The position numbers and the translations under genes are program-made. From the NCBI GenBank assembly GCA_003508835.1, contig PUFA01000007.1:13291001-13355000 (forward strand): DNA of 64,000 bases, in the 5' to 3' direction. Origin of the DNA: Eonycteris spelaea (Eukaryota > Chordata > Mammalia > Chiroptera > Pteropodidae). The notes below the pieces were generated by a model, which was not told the origin of the DNA, did not search any database, and saw only the letters and a program-made list of their open reading frames with translations. Numbering within the stretch: position 1 is the stretch's first letter; every line of letters begins with the position of its first letter. Shown here piece after piece: positions 1 to 10,330 of this stretch.

Positions 1-527
1 TCCACTCAGGGCCACGGGTGGGCTCTCATTTTAATAATGCTGCCCATTCCTCAAATAACAAAGCATTTAAATATCAAAGACAGAGAGAGCAGATAATTTT
101 TTTTTTGGAACGAAAATTCATTAAGAGATCCTTTTAAAGCCCAAACAACCACCTTTAAAATTGATGATGTTCCTGGATGGACTTTAAGCATTAGAAGATT
201 CCAATCTATCAAGTTCAGAAAGGTAACTCACAAAGAATGGGAGAATTTGTACAACACATGTCTTGAAATTTGGGCCAGGACAAAGACACCCCAGTGCTAA
301 GTGTGTTGGCGAGATCAGAGCCCAGCGGTGACGTCACTCCCTTCATAACTCACATAGAGCTCACACACAAATACCCACCTCCCACACACAGAAAGTTAAC
401 AAACCCTGTAGACAGAGAAGCGTCCTCTCAGGCCCTGGGACCCTCTGTGCCAAGGTTGTCTGATGGCTTCAAATTTGGAATAAGTTTCTGAGTAGGCTAG
501 GGGAATTTTCACACTGTGCTATTCTCG
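1..527. other. unique non-coding DNA
   Basis: Moderately AT-rich sequence with no repeat family I recognise and no convincing coding frame. It contains a consensus CRE (annotated separately) and a CA-rich patch around 340-400. Confidence 0.6.
329..336. promoter_or_regulatory. perfect CRE palindrome TGACGTCA
   Basis: The full 8-bp CREB/ATF consensus TGACGTCA is present and keeps its central CpG. The sequence is seen directly; binding is inference, since a single site is not proof of function. No TATA box or start site is evident beside it. Confidence 0.4.
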
Positions 528-725
528 TCAGTCACTCATTTAGCCAAATGTTCGTCACGCGCCTATTAATTACACAGGCATAGAGAGGTAAGACCCAGGA
601 GCCTGCTCTAGAGGAGAGAAAAAACAAGTAGACAAATAATTAAAATGCATGATGATAAATGTTAGAGGAGGAGTCTGCAGTAGGTATGAGAAGCCCGGAA
701 GGAGTCTGAAGGGAGGGCTTTCGCT
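528..725 (-). repeat. L2 LINE, 3' end (antisense)
   Basis: Read on the + strand this follows the reverse complement of the L2 3' end: a degraded TCATT-type start, then a block ending in 'gtagacaaataattaaaatg', and a GGAGGAGTCTGCAG-like stretch. Heavily diverged, as expected for L2. Confidence 0.7.
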
Positions 726-1009
726 ATGTGCTGTTATCAGCAAGGGAAGAAAAATAACAGGATGTTTCAGAAAGCCCCCAATTATTCCGAGAACCCCAAC
801 GGGATCTTACAGACTTTATGAGACACCAACAGGCTCTGGTCATCTCATGGCTGAGCAACATCACACAACACTGCGGGGAGTTGAAGTGGGGGGAAGGAAG
901 CTCGTTTACAGAAAGGAGGTCTCTGCAGAACACTCGATCCTGGGATGGGGACATCCCAAAGCTCACTATGTCATTCCCAGGATCTTGAAGGACACCATGA
1001 TCTTTCCCC
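726..1009. other. unique non-coding DNA
   Basis: No repeat or gene recognised. Open frames of about 100-120 codons exist on both strands over the same bases, which argues against any one being real. Confidence 0.5.
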
Positions 1010-1545
1010 GCTAAGATGTATGAAAATAACCAGCACATGTTTGAAACTGTGCTGACATGCTTAGTGATCTATCCAATGCCATTTCTTCTCCTTCCTGGCT
1101 AACAACCCCAATTCTGTCTGGAATGGTTATGTGATACGAGCCCTGGGAGATGCCTTCCCAGGCTACCTTACAGCTGTGCAACACGATTTTGGACAATGAG
1201 ATATAAACTCAGGACTTCAGGGGTTCTGGAAAAAGTTGCTTTTCCTGATCTGAGGGGGGCTGCCTTTGTTCTTCTCACTGCCTCGAATGTGACTCGCTCT
1301 TGGAAGAAGCCATTAGGCCACCAGTAGGCAGGCCACTTGCTGGAAAAGCGAGACCACCATTCCCGTGGCTCAGCAGTGGAGAGGAGCAGATCTGCGTGCA
1401 GGGTTGAGAGCAAGGCCAGAGCCGACGTGCTAAGAATGGCAGGGCAGAAAGTCGAAGGAGCTTGGGTCTGTGACGGTTTCATGGAGCAGCTAAAGACCGC
1501 CAGGAACTGCCAGCCCCTGAATTTTCTGTCATAGGAGAAAAATAA
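1010..1545 (+). repeat. ancient LTR-like interspersed repeat, unclassified
   Basis: The order of segments matches a mammalian LTR-like family I remember but cannot name: a 'ggttatgtgat' region, 'ttggacaatgagatataaac', a 'ttctggaaaaagttgctttt' block, 'aagaatggcagggcagaaag', 'ggagcttgggtctgtgacgg', and a terminal 'gagaaaaataat' that would hold the polyadenylation signal. Orientation is + on that basis. It runs directly into an antisense MLT1 LTR. Confidence 0.5.
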
Positions 1546-1912
1546 TCCTGTGTCGGGTACGAGAGACTGGGTGGCTTAAACAACAGAAATTATTTTCTCA
1601 CAATTCTAGAGGCTAGAAGTCCAAGAGCAGGTGTTGACAGGGTTAGTTTTCTCTGAGGCCTTTCTCCTTGGCTTATAGATTAACGTGTTTTCCCTGTGTC
1701 TTCACACGGTCTCTCTGTGTGTGTCGGTACCCTAATCATCTCTTCTTATAAGGACATCAGTCACATCGGATTAGCGCCCACCCCAAGAACCTCATTTTGC
1801 CTTAATTCCCCTTTTTAAGGGTTCTATTTCCAAATAGAGTCACATTCTGAGATAGCAAGGGTTAGGACTTCCACGTATAAATTTCGGAGAAGACACAATT
1901 AAGACCTAAACA
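1546..1912 (-). mobile_element. MLT1-type solo LTR (ERVL-MaLR), antisense
   Basis: The + strand shows the reverse complement of an MLT1 LTR: 'gggtggcttaaacaacagaa', 'ggctagaagtccaagagcag', 'cttggcttatagatt', 'cttataaggacatcag', 'agagtcacattctgag' and 'gggttaggacttcc', in order. No internal retroviral region follows, so it is a solo LTR or fragment. Non-autonomous and non-coding. Confidence 0.88.
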
Positions 1913-2290
1913 GTTGAGTTTTCTGTGATGAAGTGCTTATTCTCCAAGATGGTTTCTGTAAATCATGAGTTTTTGTTTTTTTAATTTAAGCATTGAACCC
2001 TTTGTTCAAATGAAATCCTATGAAGAGTCCAACAATCCAGCTGTCTCCCCCAGGTCTCCGTGCAGGTAGAAATGGCTGCTCAAAGCCCACCGTCCATGCC
2101 AGCTTTGGGAATGCTGGGCAGGCCCTGCGGACTGCAGAGTGGTCCTGGCCCACAACGCCAACTCCCAGAGGGCTTGGCGTGGCCGCGGCTCAGATGTAGG
2201 GCTGGAAGCTCCCGTCATGGGGCAATCTTCCGGGCAGATCGTTTGGCTGCTGCCCGGTGAGCATCTGTGGAACTCTGCTCATGGTTTATC
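1913..2290. other. unique DNA with a small GC hairpin
   Basis: No repeat recognised. At 2230-2257 an 8-bp inverted repeat (CCGGGCAG / CTGCCCGG, 12-base loop) could form a hairpin. No terminator or RNA-gene context is visible. Confidence 0.45.
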
Positions 2291-2294
2291 TTAA

Positions 2295-2600
2295 TTTTAA
2301 ACATGTAGATAGGCAAAAAGAGGAAAATGAAAATCACCACCATCTTACCACCCTGAGATAATCACCACATTATGGTGTCCTATCCTTTCAGACGTTTAAA
2401 TACGTAACTATGCTTTTGAGTGTGCAATCTCTACCTTTTAAAAAAGCACCCCTCCACATACGTTCATGACCTTTTCACTTTAAAATATGTCATGGATGTC
2501 TTTCCATGGACCCCAATATTGTTTCTCATCATCATTTTCGATGGCTGCAGCAGACACCGTTCTAGAGGCTCACAGTACCTACTGCCATTCTTTGGGGCGA
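2295..2600 (-). repeat. old L1-type (L1M) 3' fragment, antisense
   Basis: The segment with 'ttaccaccctgagataatca', then 'ttaaaatatgtcatggatgt' and 'tttcgatggctgcagcagac', follows the antisense 3' region of an old mammalian L1 family. Highly diverged; subfamily not determined. Confidence 0.55.
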
Positions 2601-4113
2601 GTCAGGAGGGACCTCTGTAATATGACTCCACGGTGGCAGTGGCCTCTGAGTCACCTCAGACCCTCAAAGCGAGCCCTCTGCGTATGTCTCAGCATCTACC
2701 TGGGAGGTGAGGAACCTTCTCTTTCTACCTGAGACCTTAGAGAGAGGTGACCTTCACAGGGTCTTGTCACGGATATCAGCGCTCACCATCTCATTCTTAA
2801 TTTGAAATCTGTGTCTCCCAAAAATGGAATTCGAGGTCCAGGCCAAGGTGGGGTTTCCTCACAGGTGTCTTTGGATTACAGATTCTCACTCCCAGAGGCC
2901 TCGCCGGGCTGGCTGTGGGCTGTCGTCTCTGCAGGGCAGGCAGCACACGGGCCTTCTGTTTCACGGGCATTTAGTCCCGGACTTGCACACAGGCCTGCTC
3001 CCAAAGGAGCTCTTTCCTCCCACAGGAAAGCCAGGCTCCTCCAGGGATTCCCACGCAGACCCAAAATGGGATGGTCTCTTGTCAAGTCCCCACGGGATTC
3101 TGGGGTGAATGAAGAGGAACCTGCAGCAAGCGTCTGTGGAGCAGAGGCCTCTCCTTGGGGAGCACACCTTCGTCCCACTGCCCGGGGCTCGGCCGAGTCT
3201 CAGCCTTTCTGCAGAGCCGCATGTGACCCCGTGCGCTTAAACTGCAACTTCGGGCTTTGGCCGGACTCCCTCGCTGTTTGTTTTACAAACTCCTACTTAT
3301 GGTCTCAAATTAGGCTCATTAAAAAGCCAGCTCCCCATGGGGCTATAAACGTCACACGGACAAGCAGAGAGTAAGTTTACGAGGCTGGCGTGTGATCTGA
3401 CCACCAAGACAGTGTTGGACCCAGTGGAAACGGTGAATCAGCCTGTTGGGCAGAGCCCCTTTCCCGGGCCCCCGCCCCAATCGAAGCTGCATGGGCAGCA
3501 GGCCAGAGGAGAGGCAGACAGTGAATGTCCTTCCAAGACATCTGGGCTGGATCTTTCTTGGATTTGAGCAGCACAACTGATGGAGGAGGAAGGAATACTG
3601 CCACTGAAATCCTCTGCTCCCCTTGGCTTTGCTCATTTATTTGAAGCACCCCACTTCCCCTTACATTTCCGCCATAGTCATCATTGTAAGGGGTGGCTGC
3701 CAACACACCCCTCCCAAGACACACACACATTCTCACTCACGCCTTAAGCAGATTAACCGTATTTTCCAGGGGGTGTTTCTCCACCCTGGGTGGGCCCCGT
3801 TTTAGTTCTAGCTCCCGGCACTGTCACCTCTGCTTCACAGTGTATGCTGTGGGAGGGGTCATGCCTTGTAGGCGGGAGGGGGTGAGGAGTGCGCAAAAAA
3901 CCACCTCTCGCTCCCCGGCATCAGTCTCATTACTCAAATCATTGACCAGTCAGCATGCCCCAAATCACACCAAGGCTGAAGCAACACGTCTCCTTGGAGA
4001 TCTTACTGTCCACCCCTAGAGCCACCTGCCAGATGGCGAAGGTGAGAAAGAAGAAAAATCTTTTATCAACTAAGTTTCAGAAGATAACTAACTTCTCCAA
4101 CCCAGGGCTTTAA
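2601..4113. other. unique GC-richer DNA, no supported gene
   Basis: Long repeat-poor stretch. It contains the longest open frame of the window (2802-3374 +, 190 codons), but other frames and the opposite strand are open over the same bases (for example 2876-3178 -), the predicted protein is a Ser/Pro/Arg/Gly mixture without a recognisable domain, and there is no CpG island or TATA box at its start. I treat it as chance. Confidence 0.55.
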
Positions 4114-4153
4114 ACACACACACACACACACGCACACACACACACACACACAC
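4114..4153. repeat. (CA)n microsatellite
   Basis: About 20 CA units with one CG interruption near 4131. Simple repeat; likely length-polymorphic. Confidence 0.97.
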
Positions 4154-4389
4154 CCCTTACCTCTCCCACCCCTGCCCCCAAATAAACCAGAGAACACACT
4201 ATACAGCCAAGGCTGAAATGGACTACAGAAACCGCACAGGCTCCAACTGCATTCATGCTTATCCACGGTCTATCTTTAATACGTTATCTATATTCATGAC
4301 CCCATCGCCAAAATATATGGCAACGGCTGGCCATGGCTCTGACGCTCCAACATGATACCCCAAAGTGGCTGAGGGCACAATCCCAGTGA

Positions 4390-4765
4390 CCACGAAAACT
4401 CACTCTAACTGCGGAACGTTTTGATTTAATCCGGTTCTGTCTGGCTGCAGCTCTGCCTCCAGTCCGGTGTCCACACCAGTAAATCTAGCCGCCTTCCCAC
4501 TGTGGGGCCCCTACCTCCGTCACGGGTGCCGCACCCGTCCTGGCTCCTCCCCGCTCCAGTCCAGGAGCCCCGGACTCTAGGCTGCGGTGTGTGTTTGACT
4601 CCCCCGACCGGTTCAGAAGAGAAGAGGACGATCCACATCCCTCTTCTCAGGTTCTGAGACGCTCACAGTTGCGGCCCAACCTTGGTGGCTTCCGCCATCT
4701 TTGTCCCTCCACTTCCTACCCAGTGACTGGTCACGCACTCCTTCTTCCCAGAGCCTCCCCGACCA
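4390..4765. promoter_or_regulatory. CpG-rich patch
   Basis: By hand count this stretch has about 23 CpG dinucleotides in about 380 bases, several-fold above the surrounding DNA, in GC-rich sequence. It ends where a MIR begins. It could be an unmethylated regulatory element or just a GC-rich stretch. No start site, TATA box or exon is evident. Confidence 0.3.
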
Positions 4766-4950
4766 CGGCGCAGTGATTACAAACATAAGCTCATGAGCTG
4801 GGCAGACCGAGCCTCAACTCCATGCTCCGCCACTTACTTGCTGTGTGGCCTCAGACACGTGACACCTTCTCTGGGCCTCGGTTTCCCCATCCATAAAATG
4901 AGGCTAACACCTACTCTCATAGTGCGGGGCACAGAGGAGGCACACGTGGA
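4766..4950 (+). repeat. MIR SINE
   Basis: Sense MIR: 'ctccgccacttacttgctgt', 'gtgtggcctcagacacgtga', 'ctgggcctcggtttccccat', 'ccataaaatgaggctaac'. This is the conserved MIR core, tRNA-derived and inactive. Confidence 0.9.
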
Positions 4951-5109
4951 TGGAGTCTGTGCCATTGTCCCCATGGGCTCATTGTGATCATTCACCGCCT
5001 CGCACTCTGCTCTTCTCCCAGGGTCCTCGGGCTCCAAGAAGGAATTACCTGTGATAACCTCTCGCAAGACGGCTAGCTTATGAAGAGCAGAAGCCATCAT
5101 TTTCCTCTT

Positions 5110-5175
5110 AGTCTTCTCTTCTCTTTGTCACCTCTGCAGTTCCAAGAACTTGGCAGGTGCTTACTAAGTATGAAA
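5110..5175 (+). repeat. possible L2/MIR 3' end
   Basis: A 'ttggcaggtgcttactaagt' segment preceded by a CT-rich 'tctttgtcacctctgcag' stretch fits a worn L2 3' end. Short and uncertain. Confidence 0.4.
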
Positions 5176-5292
5176 ACCCCATGTTCAGAGAACAAAATTT
5201 ATTTGAGCGTTACGCCTTAGTAAAAATTAGGCACTCTCAGTATTACAGCAAACCAAAATAATGGTCTTAGCTTTACATGGCATCACAAGTTT

Positions 5293-5325
5293 AAAAAACA
5301 CAAAAACAAAAACAAAAACAAAAAC
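5293..5325. repeat. (CAAAAA)n simple repeat
   Basis: Four to five near-perfect CAAAAA units in tandem. Confidence 0.9.
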
Positions 5326-5329
5326 TGTA

Positions 5330-5640
5330 TCTGTGACGCCAGTCTCTTCCAACTGTACCGTTAATTAGGAGATGGCCATCGGGAGGGCAGATGTTGGAGG
5401 GCAGAGGCCCGCCAGGCGCTGACTGCTCTGGCACTGACATCGGAGCAGAAGGGAAAGAGAGGGCGTGTCAGTCTGGTGTCTGAGCCCGCCCTTCCCAGCC
5501 ACGGTCCTGAGCTAAACGACGGGCTGGGGAGCAGAGCACGAAATGTGGCCTGCGAGGCCCGCCGCCACTGTCAGGGCCGGCCGTGACAACAGCTCCAGCT
5601 CCACTCTGGAGGGGCAGACCGCAGAGCCCACCCTCTCGGC
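5330..5640. promoter_or_regulatory. CpG-island-like segment
   Basis: About 19 CpGs in about 300 bases by hand count, within GC-rich sequence, and denser than most of the window. It is near the lower size limit for a CpG island. A 84-codon frame starts at 5543 but has no recognisable domain. With the 4390-4765 patch it forms a CpG-rich kilobase interrupted by a MIR. Confidence 0.35.
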
Positions 5641-6084
5641 CCCTAGCTTTCTTATCTCTTTGCCTTATAAAGAAAGCGAGGGAGAGAGAGAAGAGGAGGG
5701 AAGAAGGAGAAAGGAAGAGAGAAGAAAGGGTCTGAAAAATAGAGACACGTGTGACGTGAGTGCTTTGAGCTTAGAAGCCCCATGGCGCTTCCATTAACTG
5801 CAAGATTTAGTAGGAGCCACAGACTATTTGGCTTTTATTTCTTCAAACCCACGTTGGAAACAGCTTGGCAGGAAGAGCCATCACTCTGCCCGCACCGAGG
5901 AGCCCAGTCTCTTGGACAGGGTGGTTGTAACGGAGAGGCTGTCCCAGGGGAATAGGAAACAGAACCAAGATCCTCTTAGACGGGGAACAAAGCTTCCTCC
6001 TTAGGGAGCAGTTAACAACTCCGGACTGGAGGAGGCTGTGGAGAAGGACCATGGGATCAGAACAAAGTGTCCCAAACCCTGGGT
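5641..6084. other. unique DNA with a GA-rich tract
   Basis: A purine-rich GA/GGA run spans about 5677-5730 (low complexity). The remainder is unique with no coding or RNA feature recognised. Confidence 0.6.
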
Positions 6085-6190
6085 CATAACAGTGTCCCCA
6101 CTTTATCTAAGAAAATGGACACCTCAAGAGGTTAAGTGACTAGATCACACAGCTAGTAAGCAGCAAGCCTGCACTCCTCACTGCTCCATA
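6085..6190 (-). repeat. MIR SINE (antisense)
   Basis: The + strand shows 'ccccactttatctaagaaaa', 'agaggttaagtgactagatc' and 'cacacagctagtaagcagca', the reverse complement of the MIR core. Confidence 0.8.
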
Positions 6191-6231
6191 GCAGAGAATA
6201 CAGGCCCAGAATTTATAGGTCAATACTGGTG

Positions 6232-6965
6232 TTTCTTTTTTTTTTTTTTAACTGAGATATGTCACATATCATGAAATTTACCCTTTAAAACTGTAGAGTT
6301 CAGAGGTTTTTAGTATATTCGCAGAATTATGAAACCATAACCACCATTTAATTCCAGAACATTTTCATCACCCCCAAAAGAAACCCCATACCCATTAGCA
6401 GTCACACCCCACTCCTCATTTTTACCACTACTCCGCCCTCCCGCCCAGCCCTGGCAACCAGTAATTTACATTCTGTCTCTGTGAATTTGCCTATTCTGAG
6501 CCGTTCTTGTAAATGGAATCATACATGCGGTCTTTTGTCTGGCTCCTTTTATATAGCAGTTTTTAAAGTTCCTTCATGGTGTACCATGTATCAGTATGTT
6601 ACTCCTTTTTGATTGAATGATCTTCCGGTTGGATAAATCACATTTTGTTTATGAGTCTGTTGGTGGGCAAACAACTTTTTGGCTATTATGGATAACGCTG
6701 CTGTGAACATTCACATACAAATTTTTGTAAGAACACGTATTTTCACTTATCTTGGGAGTGGAATTGCTGGGTCACATGGTAATTATATGTTTAGCTTTTT
6801 GAGGAACCACCAAACTGTTTGCCATGCTGGTTGTACCACTTCGCGTTCCCACCAGCAGTGTAGGAGGGTTCCAGCGTCTCCGTATCCTTTCCAATGCTTG
6901 TTTTTGTTAAACAAGTATTTTCGTTTAAAACTATCCTAGTGAGTGTGAAGTGGTATCTCATTATG
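6232..6965 (-). mobile_element. L1 LINE, 5'-truncated, 3' UTR plus ORF2 end (antisense)
   Basis: Poly-T at 6236-6250 marks the L1 poly-A tail. Reading on, the + strand follows antisense old-L1 3' UTR ('aactgagatatgtcacatat', 'ccagaacattttcatcaccc', 'accccatacccattagcagt') into the antisense ORF2 C-terminus ('ttttggctattatggataac', 'gtggaattgctgggtcacat', 'cccaccagcagtgtaggagg'). The ORF2 part (about 6670-6965) is broken and 5'-truncated. L1ME/L1MC-like by memory. Confidence 0.92.
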
Positions 6966-7730
6966 CGTAAATTATGTATGCCCTGCCACCAAATGGCAAT
7001 ATTTTATGCTAGAATGGGCTTCTTAGAAGGAGTGTCACCACGAAAAACATGGAAGGAGAAAAATATGACAAAACACATTTAACAAGAGAGAAATCAGTCC
7101 TGGGCGATTAGGATGACCCTCACTAGCTTCATGTTAAATTACTTTTATCATTACAAGAATAAATAATGCGCGTTTACCGCAGAAAAATATAGGAAACATA
7201 GTCAAGTGCAAGGCAGAAAATTAAGATTGTCCATGATGCTATCATTTAGAGAGAAGTGTTGATATATTTTTTAAACCTACAGTGTTGTATCATTTCACTC
7301 GTTACACCATGAAGCATTTTCTTAGGCCATTAAATACCTTTGAAACAGGCCTTTGAATGTCTGCACAGTTACTGCCACCTGTCTCAGTCCTGCTAGTCTG
7401 CCCTGCGTCTGCTCTTCCACACATGTTCACATTCCTTTCTTCTGAAACTCACCAGCACTCAGTTCGCAGCAGCAGGGCCTCGGGTGGATATATACCTGCC
7501 TGCCAGGGAGGGAGTAGAAATTTGTGCAGAAGCCCCTGGAGAGCTTATACAGTGGACAGACACAGTGTGCGTGCACACACACAGCCTTCATAGTTCCCCG
7601 TGATGAGCATTCTGATCAGAGAAAGCAGAGAAGGTGGACCCTTGAACTTGGGAACACCACAGTCCGCTCCTGCATTCAAAGCTAATGGGTTCACAGACCA
7701 CACTAAGGGACAACACAGCTCAACGAAGGA
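6966..7730. other. unique DNA, possible old L1 3' piece at 7145-7340
   Basis: Mostly unrecognised sequence. The part about 7145-7340 ('accatgaagcattttcttag' and a TATCATTTCACT context) weakly resembles the antisense old-L1 3' region also seen at 2295 and 10085. The rest shows no gene or repeat. Confidence 0.4.
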
Positions 7731-7734
7731 GAAT

Positions 7735-7912
7735 CTGAGGGCCACACTGAGGTTTGAATGTTAGGTTAGCCACTTACCCAGGGATGCTGGACAAGTCCTC
7801 AGCCTTTCAGCAGTAAAATGGGCCAACAATATCTATAGTACCTTGCAGGGTGCTGTGAAGGTCTAGTGAGAGCCTGAGGTAGTGCCTAGAACACAGAACA
7901 GGCTAAAAATGG
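7735..7912 (+). repeat. MIR SINE
   Basis: Sense MIR with 'ttagccacttacccagggat', 'gtcctcagcctttcagcagt', 'aaaatgggccaacaatat' and a tail 'gtgcctagaacacagaacag'. Confidence 0.8.
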
Positions 7913-8264
7913 TCCCTGGAGCCACAGGGTGGGCAGGGAAGGGTCTGATACATTGGCAATGGGGAGACCTGCCCCCTCGGGATGCCCAAATGATGGCAGC
8001 TCCTCCTTAAAGCATCTGTAGCCATTAATTTGCCTGTTACAGCACCCCCTGGGGGACCCTCCATGGTGCTGATGTGACGACAGGCTTAGACTGCTTCTTC
8101 CAACCCCTTCCCTCTTATTTTCATCACTTTAGTATATACTTGTCTCCTCTTTCCCTAGTTTCTGAAAACCTTCTTGCAAAAGGACTGTCCCAGATACAAT
8201 AGCAATGAGCACATCCCAGGCCCAGGTCCTGGTTTCCAATAGCATTCTTCAACAAATGGACCCA
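7913..8264. other. unique DNA
   Basis: No gene recognised. The last 100-150 bases may belong to the following L1 3' UTR but are too diverged to call. Confidence 0.45.
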
Positions 8265-9245
8265 GAGAGTTGGAGAAATGGCAGATGCTAGAGATGAGGC
8301 AGGGAAGATACAAGATAAGTATGTTGTAGTGCCAGAAGGTAAGAGCATGCTCAGAAAAACGAAATGATGAGACATGCCCAGAGGAGCAGGAGCCAAGTGA
8401 AAGAGCTCTCAGAGGCCCAAAATGAAACAATTAGAGCCATAAAATAAATAGCAGAGTATTGTATTATAACCCAGAACAAAATATGTATCATTTGTATGAT
8501 TAATGATGGAATGATTGAATGAATGAATATTAAATTCATATAAAATTTCAAGTAATTTATGTAGATACATTCTTCTCAAGAAGGTAGAGCATGACTTCCT
8601 TTCCTTTAACTTTGGGATGTAAATAGTGACTTTATTCTAAGGAGAGGCCAGAATGGGGGCGAGGGAGGGGGGTGGAAAAGGAAAAGAAAGGGTCAGAATG
8701 GGGTGGCGGGGAGAGTACTTTCACAGTAAAGAAACCTGAAACATCTTGGCCACGTGGCCAAGGTTAGACTCACCAGTGATAAGTCACATCGATAGCATGC
8801 AGCCTGAATATGATGTGATGAGAAGGACACTTGACCTCTGGTGGTCTTCTTCCCCCAAACCCTGCAATCCCAACCTAATCATGAGCAAAACTCAGACAAA
8901 CCCAAATCAAGGGTAGTCAAAAATACCTAACAAGTACTCTGCTAGCTCACCAAGAACAATGGAAGTCTGAGAAACTGTCACAACCAGGAGAAGTCATGGA
9001 AACATGACAACCAAATGTAATATGAAATTCTGGGACAGAAAACCATTAGGTAAAAACTAAGGGAATCATAATGAAGTATGGAGGTTAGTTGGTAACAATG
9101 TATTAATATCAGTTAAATGTACATTTGTACAATGTGACAGATGTGAGATGGTAATAGGGAAAACTGAGCATGGGGTATTTGGGAACTTGCTGTAACATTC
9201 TTGTAACTTTTTTGTAAATCTAAAACTATTCTAAAATAAAAAGTT
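8265..9245 (+). mobile_element. old L1 3' UTR and 3' end, about 1 kb
   Basis: Long ordered match to a mammalian L1M (L1MB-like by memory) 3' UTR: 'gagccataaaataaatagca', 'attcaagtaatttat'-like, 'gggatgtaaatagtgacttt', 'caccagtgataagtcacatc', 'aatatgatgtgatgagaagg', 'aatcatgagcaaaactcaga', 'gagaaactgtcacaaccagg', 'ttctgtaaatc'-like and the terminal 'attctaaaataaaaagttga'. Non-coding. Only the UTR is present, so the copy is 5'-truncated. Confidence 0.88.
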
Positions 9246-9284
9246 GATTAAATGGTATTAAATAAATCGATCCTTAAAAAAAAA

Positions 9285-9655
9285 ATCCTCTAAAGAGGAT
9301 TTTATGAATTTGACCTCAAAAGCAAGGGAAGTAAAAGCTAAACTAAATGAATGAGCCTATATCAAACTAAAAAGCTCCTGCTCAGTAAAAGAAATCGTCA
9401 ACAAGGTAAAGAGACAACCATCCAAATGGGAAAATATATTTGTAAGTGGTGCCTCCGATAAGAGCCTAATATCCAAAATATACAAAAAAACTTATACGAC
9501 TCAACAACAACAACAAAAAAACAAACGATCCAATCAAAAAACGGGTAGAAGACCTGAACAGACACTTCTCCCTAGAGGACATACAAATGGTCAACGAATA
9601 CATGAAAAGAAACTCAACATCACTAGCTATTAGAGAAATGCAAATCAAAAAAAAA
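9285..9655 (+). pseudogene. L1 ORF2 C-terminal fragment
   Basis: A second L1 piece in the same orientation. Translation of the last part gives an [22 protein letters not shown] segment, the conserved L1 ORF2 region just upstream of the C-terminus; upstream bases 'aaagctcctgctcagtaaaa' and 'aagagcctaatatccaaaat' also match ORF2. The copy has frame breaks, begins in mid-ORF and ends abruptly in an A-run. A 10-bp-arm hairpin (9282-9303) sits at the junction with the preceding L1 UTR. Confidence 0.88.
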
Positions 9656-10084
9656 AAAGTCCCAGAAACATCATGTGGACTTCCCAAATTCTCTGAACCC
9701 GCCACCCACATCTGTAAGCACTTATCTCATACAGCACCAGCAATTAAATCTACTCATTTATATATCCATTACAATTTTTTTGTTGAGCCCTTATTGGGCA
9801 GTCAGGCACTATGCTAGGCCTAACAGATGTCATGGCCAAGAAAACAGGTGTTTTCCCCTTTTCGTCGTGCTGGGGGCCCATGAGGGTGACGCCCTGTGGG
9901 TTGGCTTGGTCCTTCTGCCACGAGGGAGGCAGCTAAAATTTGCTGGGTGGATGTTAAGTCCATCCCGGTTGCTTCACACATTTAACAGACACTTCTGCTT
10001 CGTTATTAGGCATTTATTTCACAAGGCTGACACTCTTCAGGACACTTGGGCTTGGCTGTGAGGACTTTTTTCCCAAAATCTTTT
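9656..10084. other. unique DNA with a probable antisense L2 piece
   Basis: About 9775-9870 contains 'gttgagcccttattgggcag' and 'tcaggcactatgctaggcct', typical of antisense L2 (or MIR) 3' sequence. The rest is unrecognised. Confidence 0.45.
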
Positions 10085-10330
10085 TTTTCCTGATTATAAA
10101 GGTAAATACAATTACTATTTTATAACCAGAAAGGGAATACGAATAAAGAAAAAGAATATTTCCTATAATCTTACCTCCAAAGATAACTATTATTAATACA
10201 GTATATATTTTTCTTCAAACAGCTTATATTTAATATACCAATGTTTTTTTCACAGATAGGATCATAATAACATTATTTGTCACCTAACACCGAATCCTAT
10301 ATACTGTGAACATCTCTTAGGTTAGTACGT
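10085..10330 (-). repeat. old L1-type 3' fragment (antisense)
   Basis: The + strand runs 'tataatcttacctccaaaga', 'taactattattaatacagta', 'aggatcataataacattatt', 'tactgtgaacatctcttagg', which follows the antisense 3' region of an old L1 family. Subfamily not determined. Confidence 0.6.

Noticed and set aside
2802..3374. 190-codon open frame, the longest in the window
   Set aside because: Other frames on both strands are open over the same GC-rich bases, the predicted protein shows no domain, and no promoter or splice structure supports it.
8155..8430. 91-codon minus-strand frame with hydrophobic segments
   Set aside because: Lies largely in an antisense L1 3' UTR.
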